64,000 bases of DNA, from NCBI RefSeq assembly GCF_003206155.1, contig NZ_PZJV01000001.1, positions 1,064,258-1,128,257 of the forward strand, written 5' to 3'. Both the position numbers and the translations under genes were made by a program. Shown one piece after another: positions 45,377-54,467 of the stretch (position 1 is the stretch's first letter; each line of letters begins with the position of its first letter). Source of the DNA: Salinicola halophilus (GTDB lineage: Bacteria; Pseudomonadota; Gammaproteobacteria; Pseudomonadales; Halomonadaceae). A model generated the notes under the pieces. The model did no database searches and was not told where the DNA came from. It worked only from the letters and a program-made list of their open reading frames with translations.

Positions 45377-46171
45377 TCAGACAGGGACGCGAAGCTGCTG
45401 GGCCAGCGCCTTGTAGAGCTTCGGGCCAGCGGCCATCAGGCTCCCGTCGACCTCGAGACTCGGCGAGCCGTCGATACCCCCAGAGAGCGCGCCGGCTTCC
45501 TTGAGCAGCAGCGACCCGATCCAGCGATCCTGCTCTTCGAGGCCCAGCACAAAGGCGCCATCGGCACGGCCGCTGGCAAACTCGATGAGGTCGAGAATCG
45601 GGCAGCCGCTGCCGATCAGCGTTTCGATCTGCGGCCCGAGGCGCTCGACGACAGTGAGATACTGGGGAAGCCAGCGCTCGCGCTGATCGACACTGGGCCA
45701 GGAGAGCGCGATGCGCGCGCCGTTGACACCGCCGGCCTTGGAGACGCGCAGGCGCTTGCCGTTGCCCTGAGCGCCGCGACCGCGGCTGATGAGGAACTCG
45801 TCGTCGCTGAACGGGCAGACGATGACGGCATGCTCCGGACGCCCCTTGACCAGGCAGACCATGGAGAGTGCGAACTGACGACCGCCCACGCCGAGATTGG
45901 ACTCACCGTGGAACGGCTCGATGTGCCAGACGGTGTCGTGGTCATCGCCCTTGCCGTCGCGGTGTGGCGTGAAACGTCCGCTGACGCCGTGCTGGGGGTA
46001 GCCACGTGAGAGCTGGTGAACGATCAGGGTTTCGGCGTTGCGCGCGGTATCCTGAAGCAGATTCTTGGTCGCTTGTTCGTCGTGGCTGACCTCGAGTCGG
46101 TCGCGAATACGGACGAACTGCTCCGCGGCGCTACGTGCAGCGCGCAGCGCATACTGAACCATAGGATGCAT
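45377..46171 (-). CDS. suhB: SuhB-like inositol monophosphatase family protein, catalytic motifs degraded
   Basis: SuhB is an inositol-phosphatase-fold protein that also works in the Nus antitermination complex on rRNA operons. The 264-residue product aligns with E. coli SuhB throughout: MHPMVQYALRAARSA, GYPQH, ALSMVCLVKGRPEHAVIV, RGRGAQGNGKRLRVS, SLLLKEAGA. The active site is not kept. The metal-binding DPLDGT is EPFHGE (85-90), the Glu of the upstream (I/S)EE motif is lost (GVSGRF, 62-67), and WDxAAG is QDRWIG (214-219). Phosphatase activity is therefore unlikely, while the fold and N-terminus are preserved. It is divergent from trmJ, as in E. coli. ATG 46171 matches the E. coli start MHPM. 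Confidence 0.88.
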   Translation of the reverse strand: MHPMVQYALRAARSAAEQFVRIRDRLEVSHDEQATKNLLQDTARNAETLIVHQLSRGYPQHGVSGRFTPHRDGKGDDHDTVWHIEPFHGESNLGVGGRQFALSMVCLVKGRPEHAVIVCPFSDDEFLISRGRGAQGNGKRLRVSKAGGVNGARIALSWPSVDQRERWLPQYLTVVERLGPQIETLIGSGCPILDLIEFASGRADGAFVLGLEEQDRWIGSLLLKEAGALSGGIDGSPSLEVDGSLMAAGPKLYKALAQQLRVPV

Positions 46172-46279
46172 GGATCTGGCCTTGAGGTGTCGGGGGCTGT
46201 TAAAGAACGCGGCGAATTCTAGCAGATGGCACTCATGCTAGACTATGCGTTTTCCTGCTCAAGCCCGATCGCTGACCTC

Positions 46280-47080
46280 ATGCTCGACCGTATCCGTATC
46301 GTTCTCATCGGCACCAGCCACCCTGGCAACATCGGCGGTGCCGCCCGCGCCATGCGCAACATGGGCCTTGCCGATCTGGCGCTGGTCGCTCCGCGCTGCG
46401 ATCCCAAGGATCGTGACGCCTACTCGCGCGCTTCCGGCGCCCTCGAGCTGGTCGACGGCGCGCGCGTCTTCGACACCCTCGAAGCGGCGGTCGCCGATTG
46501 CACCCTGGTGGTCGGCGCCAGCGCCCGTTCGCGCCACCTCCCCTGGCCGATGGTCGGGCCGCGCGCGCTGGCGGAGAGCCTGCCCGACGCACTGGCGCCC
46601 GCCAACGCCCAGGCGGCACTGGTCTTCGGCCGCGAGGACACCGGGCTGACCAACGCCGAGCTACAGCGCTGCCACCGTCATGTGCATATCCCGACCAACC
46701 CGGATTTCAGCTCACTCAATCTCGCCGCCGCGGTCCAGGTACTCGCCTACGAGTGCCGGCAGGCTCAGCTGGCACGGGACGCAACGCCCGCCGACGAGAC
46801 GAATCAGCCCTTCGGTGTGGAGTGGGACAATCCGCCGACGAGCCACGCCGATATGGAGCGCTTCTTCGCGCATCTCGAAAAGACGCTGATCACGCTCGAA
46901 TTCCACGATCCGGACAATCCGCGACAGCTGATGGCGCGACTGCGGCGACTGTTCCTCCGGGCGCAGCTCGACAGCATGGAGATGAACATCCTGCGCGGCA
47001 TCCTCACCAGCATGGACAAGCGCCTGGTCGCGACGACGCCCACCCGGCGAGCCGGTGGCAACCCGTCAGACGAGCGCTGA
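46280..47080 (+). CDS. trmJ: tRNA (cytidine/uridine-2'-O-)-methyltransferase TrmJ
   Basis: TrmJ 2'-O-methylates position 32 in the anticodon loop of several tRNAs. The 266-residue protein is a SPOUT enzyme with RIVLIGTSHPGNIGGAARAMRNMGL at the start, LVFGREDTGLTNAEL (knot, SAM binding) and IPTNPDFSSLNLAAAVQVLAYE. The C-terminal extension from about 165 (DMERFFAHLEKTLI onward) is the TrmJ dimerisation/tRNA part. ATG 46280 gives the family start; an earlier ATG at 46226 adds 18 unrelated residues. It is followed by iscR, as in enterics. Confidence 0.96.
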   Translation: MLDRIRIVLIGTSHPGNIGGAARAMRNMGLADLALVAPRCDPKDRDAYSRASGALELVDGARVFDTLEAAVADCTLVVGASARSRHLPWPMVGPRALAESLPDALAPANAQAALVFGREDTGLTNAELQRCHRHVHIPTNPDFSSLNLAAAVQVLAYECRQAQLARDATPADETNQPFGVEWDNPPTSHADMERFFAHLEKTLITLEFHDPDNPRQLMARLRRLFLRAQLDSMEMNILRGILTSMDKRLVATTPTRRAGGNPSDER

Positions 47081-47115
47081 TCGGTGTCTCCGGGGCCGGA
47101 CGGAGGGGACGGCGG

Positions 47116-47149
47116 AAAGGTTGACCGTTTCACTCGGGTTTTCCATAAT
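47116..47149 (+). promoter_or_regulatory. iscR promoter with putative IscR type 1 site
   Basis: TTGACC (47121-47126) and CATAAT (47144-47149) are separated by 17 bases, a near-consensus sigma-70 promoter about 35 bp before iscR. The stretch AAAGGTTGACCGTTTCACTCGGGTTTT (47116-47142, split here by position) has the TTGACY...ACTCGGGT pattern typical of 2Fe-2S IscR binding sites covering the -35 region. Autorepression is inferred. Confidence 0.7.
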
Positions 47150-47184
47150 ACCGCCACTTTCGCCGCGACCATTGACTCCCGCCG

Positions 47185-47667
47185 ATGCGCTTGACCACCA
47201 AGGGCCGCTACGCCGTGACCGCCATGCTCGATCTGGCCTTGAATGCCGATCAGGGGCCGGTCTGTCTGGCAGACATTTCCAAGCGGCAGAGTATTTCGCT
47301 TTCGTATCTCGAGCAGCTCTTCGCGCGGCTACGCCGGGCAGGGCTCGTCACCAGCGTACGCGGCCCCGGTGGCGGCTATCGTCTGCAGCGTGCGCCGAGT
47401 GAGATTTCGGTTGCCGGCGTCATCGACGCGGTCAATGAATCCGTCGACGCCACTCGCTGTCAGGGCCAGGCGGACTGCCGTCAGGGTAGCAAGTGCATCA
47501 CGCATCATCTGTGGTGTGACCTATCCGACGAGATCCAGCGCTTCTTGAGCGATATCAGCCTCGAGGAGCTGGTCCGCCGCGAGCAGGTGCGCACCGCCGA
47601 AGCGCACCCGGTCGGCAGCGACTCAGCGCTCGCTGACGACCCGGCGACCATCGCCCTGTCGCAGTAG
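47185..47667 (+). CDS. iscR: Fe-S cluster assembly transcriptional regulator IscR
   Basis: IscR is an Rrf2 repressor/activator that senses cellular Fe-S status through a 2Fe-2S cluster. The 160-residue protein begins [19 protein letters not shown]. It has the recognition helix [19 protein letters not shown] and wing VRGPGGGY, and all four cluster ligands: Cys92, Cys98, Cys104 and His107 ([18 protein letters not shown]). It heads a shortened isc cluster (iscR, iscS, iscA). The overlapping promoter and IscR-like site suggest autoregulation. Confidence 0.96.
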   Translation: MRLTTKGRYAVTAMLDLALNADQGPVCLADISKRQSISLSYLEQLFARLRRAGLVTSVRGPGGGYRLQRAPSEISVAGVIDAVNESVDATRCQGQADCRQGSKCITHHLWCDLSDEIQRFLSDISLEELVRREQVRTAEAHPVGSDSALADDPATIALSQ

Positions 47668-47815
47668 CGGGCAGGGCCTACAGGATCGGCCGGCGCTGTC
47701 GCGTTCGTCTCTGCATCGCGATGCGCGAGATCCTGGCATCATCCGCCGCCAAGCGTGCTCCCGGAATGGAGCTCACCGGCGCCGGCATCACGTTCGACCG
47801 GAGACACGTCGCCCC

Positions 47816-48991
47816 ATGAGCGCTCCTCTTTATCTGGATTACGCGGCCACGACGCCTGCCGACCCGCGAGTGGTCGAGCCGATGATGCGTCATCTGAGCA
47901 TGGACGGCGTCTACGCTAACCCCGCTTCGCGCAGCCACATGCCCGGCTGGCTCGCCGAGCAGGCGGTCGAGGGCGCGCGGCGTCAGGTCGCCGACCTGAT
48001 CAATGCCGACCCGCGGGAGATCGTCTGGACCTCCGGGGCGACCGAGGCGGACAACCTGGCGCTCACCGGCTACATGCGGGCGAACCGCAGCCGCGGACGC
48101 CATCTGATCACCTCGATCATCGAGCACAAGGCGATCGTCGATACCGCCCGTGCCCTCGAAACCGAGGGTTTCGATGTCACCTGGCTCACGCCCGAGCGGG
48201 ACGGCACCATCTCACCGGCGTGCTTGAGCGCCGCGATGCGCAACGACACCGTGCTGGTGTCGTTGATGGCGGTGAACAACGAGCTCGGCAGCGTCAACGA
48301 TATCGCCGCGCTCGCAGCGATCACCCACGAAGGCGGCGCGCATTTCCATACCGACGCCGCCCAGGCTGCCGGCCGGCTGGCGCTCGACGTCGAGGCGATG
48401 GGCGTCGACATGATGTCGCTCTCCGCCCACAAGGTTTACGGCCCCAAGGGCATCGGCGCGCTCTACGTGAAGCGCGATCCGGCGCTTCGCCTCGAGGCGT
48501 TGATCCATGGCGGCGGGCACGAGCGCGGCATGCGCTCCGGCACCCTGCCCACGCACCAGATCGTCGGTATGGGCGAAGCCTTCGCCATCGGTCTGGATGA
48601 GCGCGAACGCGATGGCGCCCACGTTCACGCCCTGCGCGAACGCTTCCTGACAGGGCTTTCCGAACTCGACGGCATACATCATCACGTGCCTCGAGAGAGC
48701 TCGATTCCCAACATCGTCAATCTCGCCTTCGATGACGTCGATGGGGAATCCCTGCTGATGGCGCTGCGGGGGCTGGCACTGTCGACGGGCTCGGCGTGCA
48801 ACTCGGCAAGCGTCGAGCCCTCCTACGTGCTCAAGGGCGTAGGCGTGCCTCATCTACAGGCGCTGGCATCGATCCGTTTCAGCTTCGGGCGCTTCACCAC
48901 GCGCGAGGAGATCGATACCGCCATCGAGGAAATTCGCCGAGCCTTGAGCAGCCTGCGAGCGAGTGCTATCCAGGTCTCGAATTCACACTGA
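47816..48991 (+). CDS. iscS: Cysteine desulfurase IscS
   Basis: IscS is a PLP enzyme that strips sulfur from cysteine as a persulfide and donates it for Fe-S clusters and tRNA thiolation. The 391-residue protein has YLDYAATTPADPRV, TSGATEADNLAL, FHTDAAQAAG, the PLP lysine in SLSAHKVYGPKG (Lys206) and the mobile catalytic cysteine STGSACNSAS (Cys328). It is shorter than E. coli IscS (404). The usual C-terminal IscU-binding tail (ending in EWxHH) is replaced by RASAIQVSNSH, which is notable since iscU is absent from this locus. Confidence 0.95.
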   Translation: MSAPLYLDYAATTPADPRVVEPMMRHLSMDGVYANPASRSHMPGWLAEQAVEGARRQVADLINADPREIVWTSGATEADNLALTGYMRANRSRGRHLITSIIEHKAIVDTARALETEGFDVTWLTPERDGTISPACLSAAMRNDTVLVSLMAVNNELGSVNDIAALAAITHEGGAHFHTDAAQAAGRLALDVEAMGVDMMSLSAHKVYGPKGIGALYVKRDPALRLEALIHGGGHERGMRSGTLPTHQIVGMGEAFAIGLDERERDGAHVHALRERFLTGLSELDGIHHHVPRESSIPNIVNLAFDDVDGESLLMALRGLALSTGSACNSASVEPSYVLKGVGVPHLQALASIRFSFGRFTTREEIDTAIEEIRRALSSLRASAIQVSNSH

Positions 48992-49052
48992 CCGTGAGCC
49001 GGCCTCAGCGCCACCATTCTCATAAGCGCTTCCATCGACGTCAGGGAGAGTC

Positions 49053-49382
49053 ATGATGCACAACATCACCATCAGCGAGTCCGCCGCCAATCAGATCCGC
49101 AACGTGCTCGCCGAGCGCGGCAGCGGTCTCGGCCTTCGCGTGGCGGTCAAGCCGAGCGGCTGCTCCGGCTACAGCTACGTGCTCGACATCGCCGACGAGC
49201 CGCGCGCCGACGAGATCACGTTTGAAGAGCGCGGCGTCAAGGTGCTGGTCGACAAGGAGGCCCTGCAGATCCTAGACGGCACCGAAGTGGACTACGTCAG
49301 CGAAGGGCTCAATCGCTTCTTCCGCTTCAATAACCCCAACGTCACCGACGAGTGCGGCTGCGGCGAGAGCTTCAACGTCTAG
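49053..49382 (+). CDS. iscA: A-type Fe-S carrier IscA/SufA
   Basis: A-type carriers bind iron or Fe-S clusters and pass them to targets. The 109-residue protein has the HesB-fold cysteines Cys37 (KPSGCSGYSY), Cys101 and Cys103 (ECGCGESFNV). GGGAGAG precedes a double ATG (49053/49056). It follows iscS by 61 bp. With no IscU scaffold next to it, assignment among IscA, SufA and ErpA is by position; the sequence alone would fit any of them. Confidence 0.92.
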   Translation: MMHNITISESAANQIRNVLAERGSGLGLRVAVKPSGCSGYSYVLDIADEPRADEITFEERGVKVLVDKEALQILDGTEVDYVSEGLNRFFRFNNPNVTDECGCGESFNV

Positions 49383-49618
49383 CGCCCCGCCGCCCCGGCG
49401 TGCGTGGCCTCGGGCCTTGAGCTACAATGGCGCGCTTTCGGTCGGGTCGACGGCGTTTTCACGCCATCGGCCGGCCGGTGCGCCGCCTCGGAATCCGAGA
49501 TGCGAGACGCACCCGACAGCAACGAACTCGACCGACGCGCCACATTCTTCATAGTGGCGCGTCGCGCTTTCATTACCCGGTCGTCCGCGACCTCATCCTC
49601 AATCAGGAGTCATTCATC

Positions 49619-50047
49619 ATGGCAACCGAACGCACGCTCTCCATCATCAAGCCCGATGCCGTCGCCAAGAACGCCATCGGTGACATCTACAGCCGCTTCG
49701 AGAACGCCGGTCTGCAGATCGTCGCCGCCAAGATGCTGCACCTCTCCCAGGAGCAGGCCGAAGGCTTCTACGCCGAGCACGCCGAGCGCGGTTTCTTCAA
49801 GGACCTCGTTGCCTTCATGACCTCCGGCCCGGTCATGGTCCAGGCGCTCGAAGGTGACGGCGCCATCGCCAAGAACCGCGAGCTGATGGGTGCGACCAAC
49901 CCGAAAGAAGCGGAAGCCGGCACCATCCGCGCCGACTTCGCGACCTCCATCGACGCCAACGCCGTTCACGGCTCCGACGCGCCGGAATCCGCCGCTCGCG
50001 AAATCAGCTACTTCTTCAGCGACGACGAGATCTGCCCGCGCGGCTAA
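49619..50047 (+). CDS. ndk: Nucleoside diphosphate kinase
   Basis: Ndk moves gamma-phosphate from ATP to other NDPs through a phosphohistidine. The 142-residue protein has [46 protein letters not shown] and active-site His117 in [15 protein letters not shown] 49619 gives the family start, with AGGAG a few bases before. About 235 bp separate it from iscA; the following 80 bp carry a long hairpin. Confidence 0.97.
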   Translation: MATERTLSIIKPDAVAKNAIGDIYSRFENAGLQIVAAKMLHLSQEQAEGFYAEHAERGFFKDLVAFMTSGPVMVQALEGDGAIAKNRELMGATNPKEAEAGTIRADFATSIDANAVHGSDAPESAAREISYFFSDDEICPRG

Positions 50048-50053
50048 TGCCGC

Positions 50054-50083
50054 CGACCGGTCGGCCGCCCGGCCGACCGGTCG
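50054..50083. terminator. Perfect 13-bp hairpin between ndk and rlmN
   Basis: CGACCGGTCGGCC pairs with GGCCGACCGGTCG around GCCC; each arm also contains the self-palindrome CGACCGGTCG. No T-tract follows. It could terminate ndk transcripts or protect the 3' end. Confidence 0.5.
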
Positions 50084-50127
50084 TTCGTTGCTGTCTCCCA
50101 CTCACTCTCCCAGCCGGTCCCTTTGCC

Positions 50128-51261
50128 ATGAGCGCAGTCACCGCCACTCCCCGCACCAATCTCCTGGGTCTCTCCCGCGAGCAGATGGAGACGTTCTTCG
50201 TCTCGCTGGGCGAGAAGAAGTTTCGCGCCGCCCAGGTCATGAAGTGGATCCACCAGGAGGGTTGCGACGACTTCGAGTCGATGACCAACCTCTCCAAGTC
50301 ACTGCGTACGCGGCTGGCCGAGCACGCCGAAATTCGCGGCCCCGGCGTCGTCTACGAGGGCACCTCGAGCGACGGCACGCGCAAATGGGTGCTGGAGGTG
50401 GAAGACGGCAGCTACGTCGAAACGGTACTGATTCCCGCCGACAACGGCACGCGGCGCACGCTCTGCGTCTCGTCGCAGGTCGGCTGCTCGCTCGACTGCA
50501 GCTTCTGCTCGACCGGCAAGCAGGGATTCCAGCGCAACCTGACCAGCGCCGAGATCATCGGCCAGGTCTGGGTGGCGCAGCAGCGTGCCGGCGGCCGCAT
50601 GAGCGCCGCCGACGGTCGCCGTGCCATCACCAACGTGGTGATGATGGGCATGGGCGAGCCGCTGCTGAACTACGACAACGTCGTGCCGTCGATGAAGCTG
50701 ATGCTCGACGACAACGCCTACGGCATGTCCAAGCGACGCGTGACGCTCTCGACCTCCGGCGTCGTGCCGATGATCGACAAGCTCGGCGACGAGATCGACG
50801 TGAGCCTCGCCATCTCGCTGCACGCGGCCAACGACGAGCTGCGCAACGAGCTGGTGCCGCTCAACCGCAAGTACGACATCGCCAAACTGCTCGACGCCTG
50901 CAAGCGCTACCTGGCGAAATCCGACAGCGCCCGCCACGTGACCATCGAGTACACGCTGATCAAGGACGTCAACGATCAGCAGCAGCATGCCGAAGAGCTC
51001 ATCGCCCTGCTCGAAGAGCTGCCGTGCAAGATCAACCTGATCCCGTTCAATCCCTTCCCGCACTCCGGCTACGAGAAGCCGTCGCGCAATCAGGTCATGC
51101 GCTTCCAGACCTGGCTCTACGAGCTCGGACACACCGCCATGGTACGTACCACCCGCGGCGACGACATCGACGCCGCCTGCGGACAGCTCGTCGGTCGCGT
51201 CAAGGATCGCACCAAGCGCCACGAGCGCTACATCCAGTCGATCCAGCTCGACGCCGATTGA
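50128..51261 (+). CDS. rlmN: Dual-specificity rRNA/tRNA adenine C2-methyltransferase RlmN
   Basis: RlmN is a radical SAM enzyme that methylates C2 of A2503 in 23S rRNA and A37 in some tRNAs. The 377-residue protein has the 4Fe-4S motif CSLDCSFC in [20 protein letters not shown], then [26 protein letters not shown] and [10 protein letters not shown]. The C-terminal cysteine lies in [12 protein letters not shown] 50128 gives the usual N-terminus ([24 protein letters not shown]); the open frame extends 27 codons earlier through a hairpin and is not used. Confidence 0.97.
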   Translation: MSAVTATPRTNLLGLSREQMETFFVSLGEKKFRAAQVMKWIHQEGCDDFESMTNLSKSLRTRLAEHAEIRGPGVVYEGTSSDGTRKWVLEVEDGSYVETVLIPADNGTRRTLCVSSQVGCSLDCSFCSTGKQGFQRNLTSAEIIGQVWVAQQRAGGRMSAADGRRAITNVVMMGMGEPLLNYDNVVPSMKLMLDDNAYGMSKRRVTLSTSGVVPMIDKLGDEIDVSLAISLHAANDELRNELVPLNRKYDIAKLLDACKRYLAKSDSARHVTIEYTLIKDVNDQQQHAEELIALLEELPCKINLIPFNPFPHSGYEKPSRNQVMRFQTWLYELGHTAMVRTTRGDDIDAACGQLVGRVKDRTKRHERYIQSIQLDAD

Positions 51262-51438
51262 GCGTGGCAACGGTGCGCGACCCATCCGACCCGGGCGTCG
51301 CCTTGACTTCGACTCGGCGCGGCGCTTTGATGGGAACCCCAAATCCGCCTCGTCTTCAGCCGCTCGGGATTCGATGAACCACGCCGCGCCGTTCAGACAC
51401 ATCGTGCCGTTCGATCCCGATTCAGGGGAGAGCCGTCC

Positions 51439-52191
51439 ATGAACCGCCAACTGCGTCCAACGTCGATACGTACGACCGGTATCGTCATCGGACTGGCGTT
51501 TCTGCTCCACGGCTGCGCGACCCCGGTCGCCTCCTCCGGCCCGGTGAGCGACTCTCCGCAGGAAGCCGCCGCGGCCTATACCCGACTGGGCAAGGCGTAT
51601 CTGGCAGAGAACAATCCGCTGCGGGCGCAGCAGGCGCTGGAACACGCGCTGAGGATCGACGCCGGGGAGAGCGAGGCGCTGGAGGGGCTGGCGCTGCTCT
51701 ACCAGGGTCAAGGGGAGCTGGATCTCGCCGAGACGTTCTTCGAGCGCGCGCTGCGTGCCGAACCCGATGCCACACGCATCCGCAACAACTACGCCGCGCT
51801 ACTCTTCCAACGCCAGCAGTTCACGCTCGCGTGTCAGCAGCTCGAGCGCGCCAGTCAGGACATCACCTATACCAACCGAGCCCAGCTCTTCGCGAATCTG
51901 GGCCAATGCGAGATCGCCAGGGGCGACACGGTCGCTGCCGAGCGCCACTATCAGCGGGCTCTGGACATCGACCCGCGCAGCGCGCGCAGTCTGCTGGCCC
52001 TGGCGAACATCGATCATACGCAGGGTAATAACGAACAGGCCTGGGAGCGCCTTCAGCGCTATTTCACCGTGGCCGGCACCAGCGACGATAGCCTGCGTCT
52101 GGCGAGCGACATCGCCAGCGCCCAGGGAGACACCTCTCGTGCCGCCTTTTATCGTCAGCAGCTCGACGGCGCCCAGGCAAACCGACCCTAG
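51439..52191 (+). CDS. pilF: Type IV pilus biogenesis lipoprotein PilF (PilW)
   Basis: PilF is an outer-membrane TPR lipoprotein that helps the PilQ secretin assemble. The 250-residue protein has a lipoprotein signal with FLLHGC (lipidated Cys26), then about six TPR-like repeats (AAAYTRLGKAYLAENNPLRA, GLALLYQGQGELDLAETFFERALRAEP, NLGQCEIARGDTVAAERHYQRALDI). The order rlmN-pilF-rodZ-ispG-hisS is standard. AGGGGAGAG precedes the ATG. Confidence 0.95.
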   Translation: MNRQLRPTSIRTTGIVIGLAFLLHGCATPVASSGPVSDSPQEAAAAYTRLGKAYLAENNPLRAQQALEHALRIDAGESEALEGLALLYQGQGELDLAETFFERALRAEPDATRIRNNYAALLFQRQQFTLACQQLERASQDITYTNRAQLFANLGQCEIARGDTVAAERHYQRALDIDPRSARSLLALANIDHTQGNNEQAWERLQRYFTVAGTSDDSLRLASDIASAQGDTSRAAFYRQQLDGAQANRP

Positions 52192-52212
52192 AATCGACAA
52201 GGATTTTCGCCC

Positions 52213-53226
52213 ATGAGCGAAATGGACGAACAGCAACGCAACCCCCAGGACGCCGCCGGTACCGCACAGGAACCCGCTGGCGTCATGCTTCGCCGCGAGC
52301 GCGAGCGCCAGGGATTGAGTCTCGACGATGTCGCCCTGCAGTTGAACCTGCGCCCGGTGGTGGTGGAAGGGCTCGAAGAGGAGCGCTTCGACCAGGTTCC
52401 CATTGCGGCCTATCGGCGCGGCTACGTCCGCGCCTACGCCCGCCTGCTGGGGATGGACGACGCCGCCGTCGTCCGCGCCTTCGATGCCATGCATGGGCGT
52501 GCCGACATCGATCGCAAACTCGCTACGGTCAATACCACGCAACGGCCGTCGCGTGCCGGTGCCTGGGTATTTCGCCTCTTCACGCTGCTGGTGATCGTCG
52601 GTTTGATCTCGTTGACGCTGCTCTGGTGGCAGAGCCGAGAAGGCAACGACGCGCTCGGCGGGGGTGACGACCCCATCTCCGTCGACGGCCGCGATGGGGT
52701 GAACGCCACCCAGAGCTTCGAGGCGAATACCGACACCGCGCTACCGCCGGTCCCGACCGAACAGGACACGCCGGCAGGCGACGAGACCGCCTCCTCGGCG
52801 ATCAACAGCAATGGCGTCGCCGCCGACGCCGAGACCCGCACACCCGATCTCGATACGCGACAGGCCGAGCGGATCGCGGATGCCGCGGTCACGCCCGCCA
52901 CCGGGTCGATCGGTAGCGATAGCCCCGATAGCGAGAGCGCCGGTAACGAGAGCGCCGAGGCGGCAGGCACGTCCGCCGAGACGGACGGCAACACCCTGTC
53001 GCTCACCTTCGATGGCGAGTCCTGGACACAGGTCGTCGATGCGACCGGCAGTACGGTATTCAGCTCACTCCAGCCGGCCGGTAGCGAAGCGACCGTCACC
53101 GGCGAGCCGCCCTTTCGTATGACCATCGGTGAATCCGCCGGTGTCACGTTGCGGTATCGCGGCGAAGAGATCGACCTCGATCAATACACGAGCGGCAACG
53201 TCGCTCGATTTACCCTGGGAGACTGA
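52213..53226 (+). CDS. rodZ: Cytoskeleton protein RodZ
   Basis: RodZ links MreB filaments to the membrane and the cell-wall elongation machinery. The 337-residue bitopic protein has an N-terminal Xre-like helix-turn-helix (about 25-95; LRREREROGL-like [36 protein letters not shown]), a membrane helix at about 119-138 ([21 protein letters not shown]) and a long acidic Ser/Asp/Glu-rich linker. The C-terminal DUF4115 domain contains [21 protein letters not shown] and [13 protein letters not shown]. ispG follows 8 bp downstream. Confidence 0.95.
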   Translation: MSEMDEQQRNPQDAAGTAQEPAGVMLRRERERQGLSLDDVALQLNLRPVVVEGLEEERFDQVPIAAYRRGYVRAYARLLGMDDAAVVRAFDAMHGRADIDRKLATVNTTQRPSRAGAWVFRLFTLLVIVGLISLTLLWWQSREGNDALGGGDDPISVDGRDGVNATQSFEANTDTALPPVPTEQDTPAGDETASSAINSNGVAADAETRTPDLDTRQAERIADAAVTPATGSIGSDSPDSESAGNESAEAAGTSAETDGNTLSLTFDGESWTQVVDATGSTVFSSLQPAGSEATVTGEPPFRMTIGESAGVTLRYRGEEIDLDQYTSGNVARFTLGD

Positions 53227-53234
53227 CAAGCGCC

Positions 53235-54350
53235 ATGCATTCGCAATCTCCAATCGTCCGCCGGCACTCGCGCCAGATCCACGTCGGCAAAGTGCCCGTC
53301 GGCGGCGGCGCTCCGATCGCCGTCCAGAGCATGACCAACACCGACACGTTGGACGTCGATGCGACCGTCGGCCAGATTCAGCGACTCGAGCAGGCCGGCG
53401 CCGACATCGTCCGCGTGTCGGTCCCCGACATGGATGCCGCCGAGGCCTTCGGCAAGATCAAGCGTCGCGTCGACGTGCCGCTGGTCGCCGACATCCATTT
53501 CGACTACAAGATCGCCCTGCGCGTCGCCGAACTCGGCGTCGATTGCCTGCGGATCAACCCGGGCAACATCGGTCGCGAGGACCGCGTTCGCGCCGTCGTC
53601 GATGCCGCGCGCCACCACGGCATTCCGATCCGCATCGGCGTCAACGCCGGCTCGCTGGAGAAGGATCTGCAGAAGAAGTACGGCGAACCGACGCCGGAGG
53701 CGCTGGTCGAATCCGCCATGCGCCACATCGATCATCTCGACCGGCTCGACTTCCCGGACTTCAAGGTGAGCGTCAAGGCCAGCGACGTCTTCATGGCGGT
53801 CTCCGCCTACCGCCTGCTCGCCGAGCAGATCGAGCAGCCATTGCACCTGGGGATTACCGAGGCCGGCGGGCTGCGTTCGGGGACGGTCAAGTCCTCGATC
53901 GGCCTGGGCATGCTGCTGATGGACGGCATCGGCGACACCATTCGCGTGTCCCTGGCCGCCGACCCGGTCGAAGAGATCAAGGTCGGCTACGACATGCTCA
54001 AAAGCCTGCGGCTGCGCGCCAAAGGGATCAACTTCATCGCCTGTCCGAGCTGTTCGCGCCAGAACTTCGACGTCATCGGCACCATGAACGTGCTCGAGGA
54101 GCGCCTCGACGACATCATGACCCCGCTCGACGTCTCGGTGATCGGCTGCGTCGTCAACGGTCCCGGCGAAGCCAAGGAGACCGACGTCGGCCTGACCGGC
54201 GGTAGCCCGGCGAACCTGGTCTACATCGACGGCAAGCCGGCGCACAAGCTGCGCAACGAGCATCTCGTCGACGACCTGGAAGCGCTGATCCGCGAGCGTG
54301 CCAGAGAAAAAGAGGCCCGCGACGCCGCCGTCATCACCCGCGAGGTGTAA
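53235..54350 (+). CDS. ispG: 4-hydroxy-3-methylbut-2-enyl diphosphate synthase IspG
   Basis: IspG is a 4Fe-4S enzyme of the MEP isoprenoid pathway that converts MEcPP to HMBPP. The 371-residue protein has [47 protein letters not shown], then the cluster cysteines CPSCSR and [19 protein letters not shown] with the conserved Glu. It lies between rodZ and hisS. It depends on Fe-S assembly, whose genes lie a few kilobases upstream. Confidence 0.97.
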   Translation: MHSQSPIVRRHSRQIHVGKVPVGGGAPIAVQSMTNTDTLDVDATVGQIQRLEQAGADIVRVSVPDMDAAEAFGKIKRRVDVPLVADIHFDYKIALRVAELGVDCLRINPGNIGREDRVRAVVDAARHHGIPIRIGVNAGSLEKDLQKKYGEPTPEALVESAMRHIDHLDRLDFPDFKVSVKASDVFMAVSAYRLLAEQIEQPLHLGITEAGGLRSGTVKSSIGLGMLLMDGIGDTIRVSLAADPVEEIKVGYDMLKSLRLRAKGINFIACPSCSRQNFDVIGTMNVLEERLDDIMTPLDVSVIGCVVNGPGEAKETDVGLTGGSPANLVYIDGKPAHKLRNEHLVDDLEALIRERAREKEARDAAVITREV

Positions 54351-54467
54351 GGCGATCAGCGAGACCACGTGACGTCATCGTCCGTCGCGGCGGGCGACGG
54401 ACAATTCAGAATCTTTCAGCGCCCGGGCTCCCTACCCGAGGCGCTTCGCTTTGGGCAGGAGTGTGAG

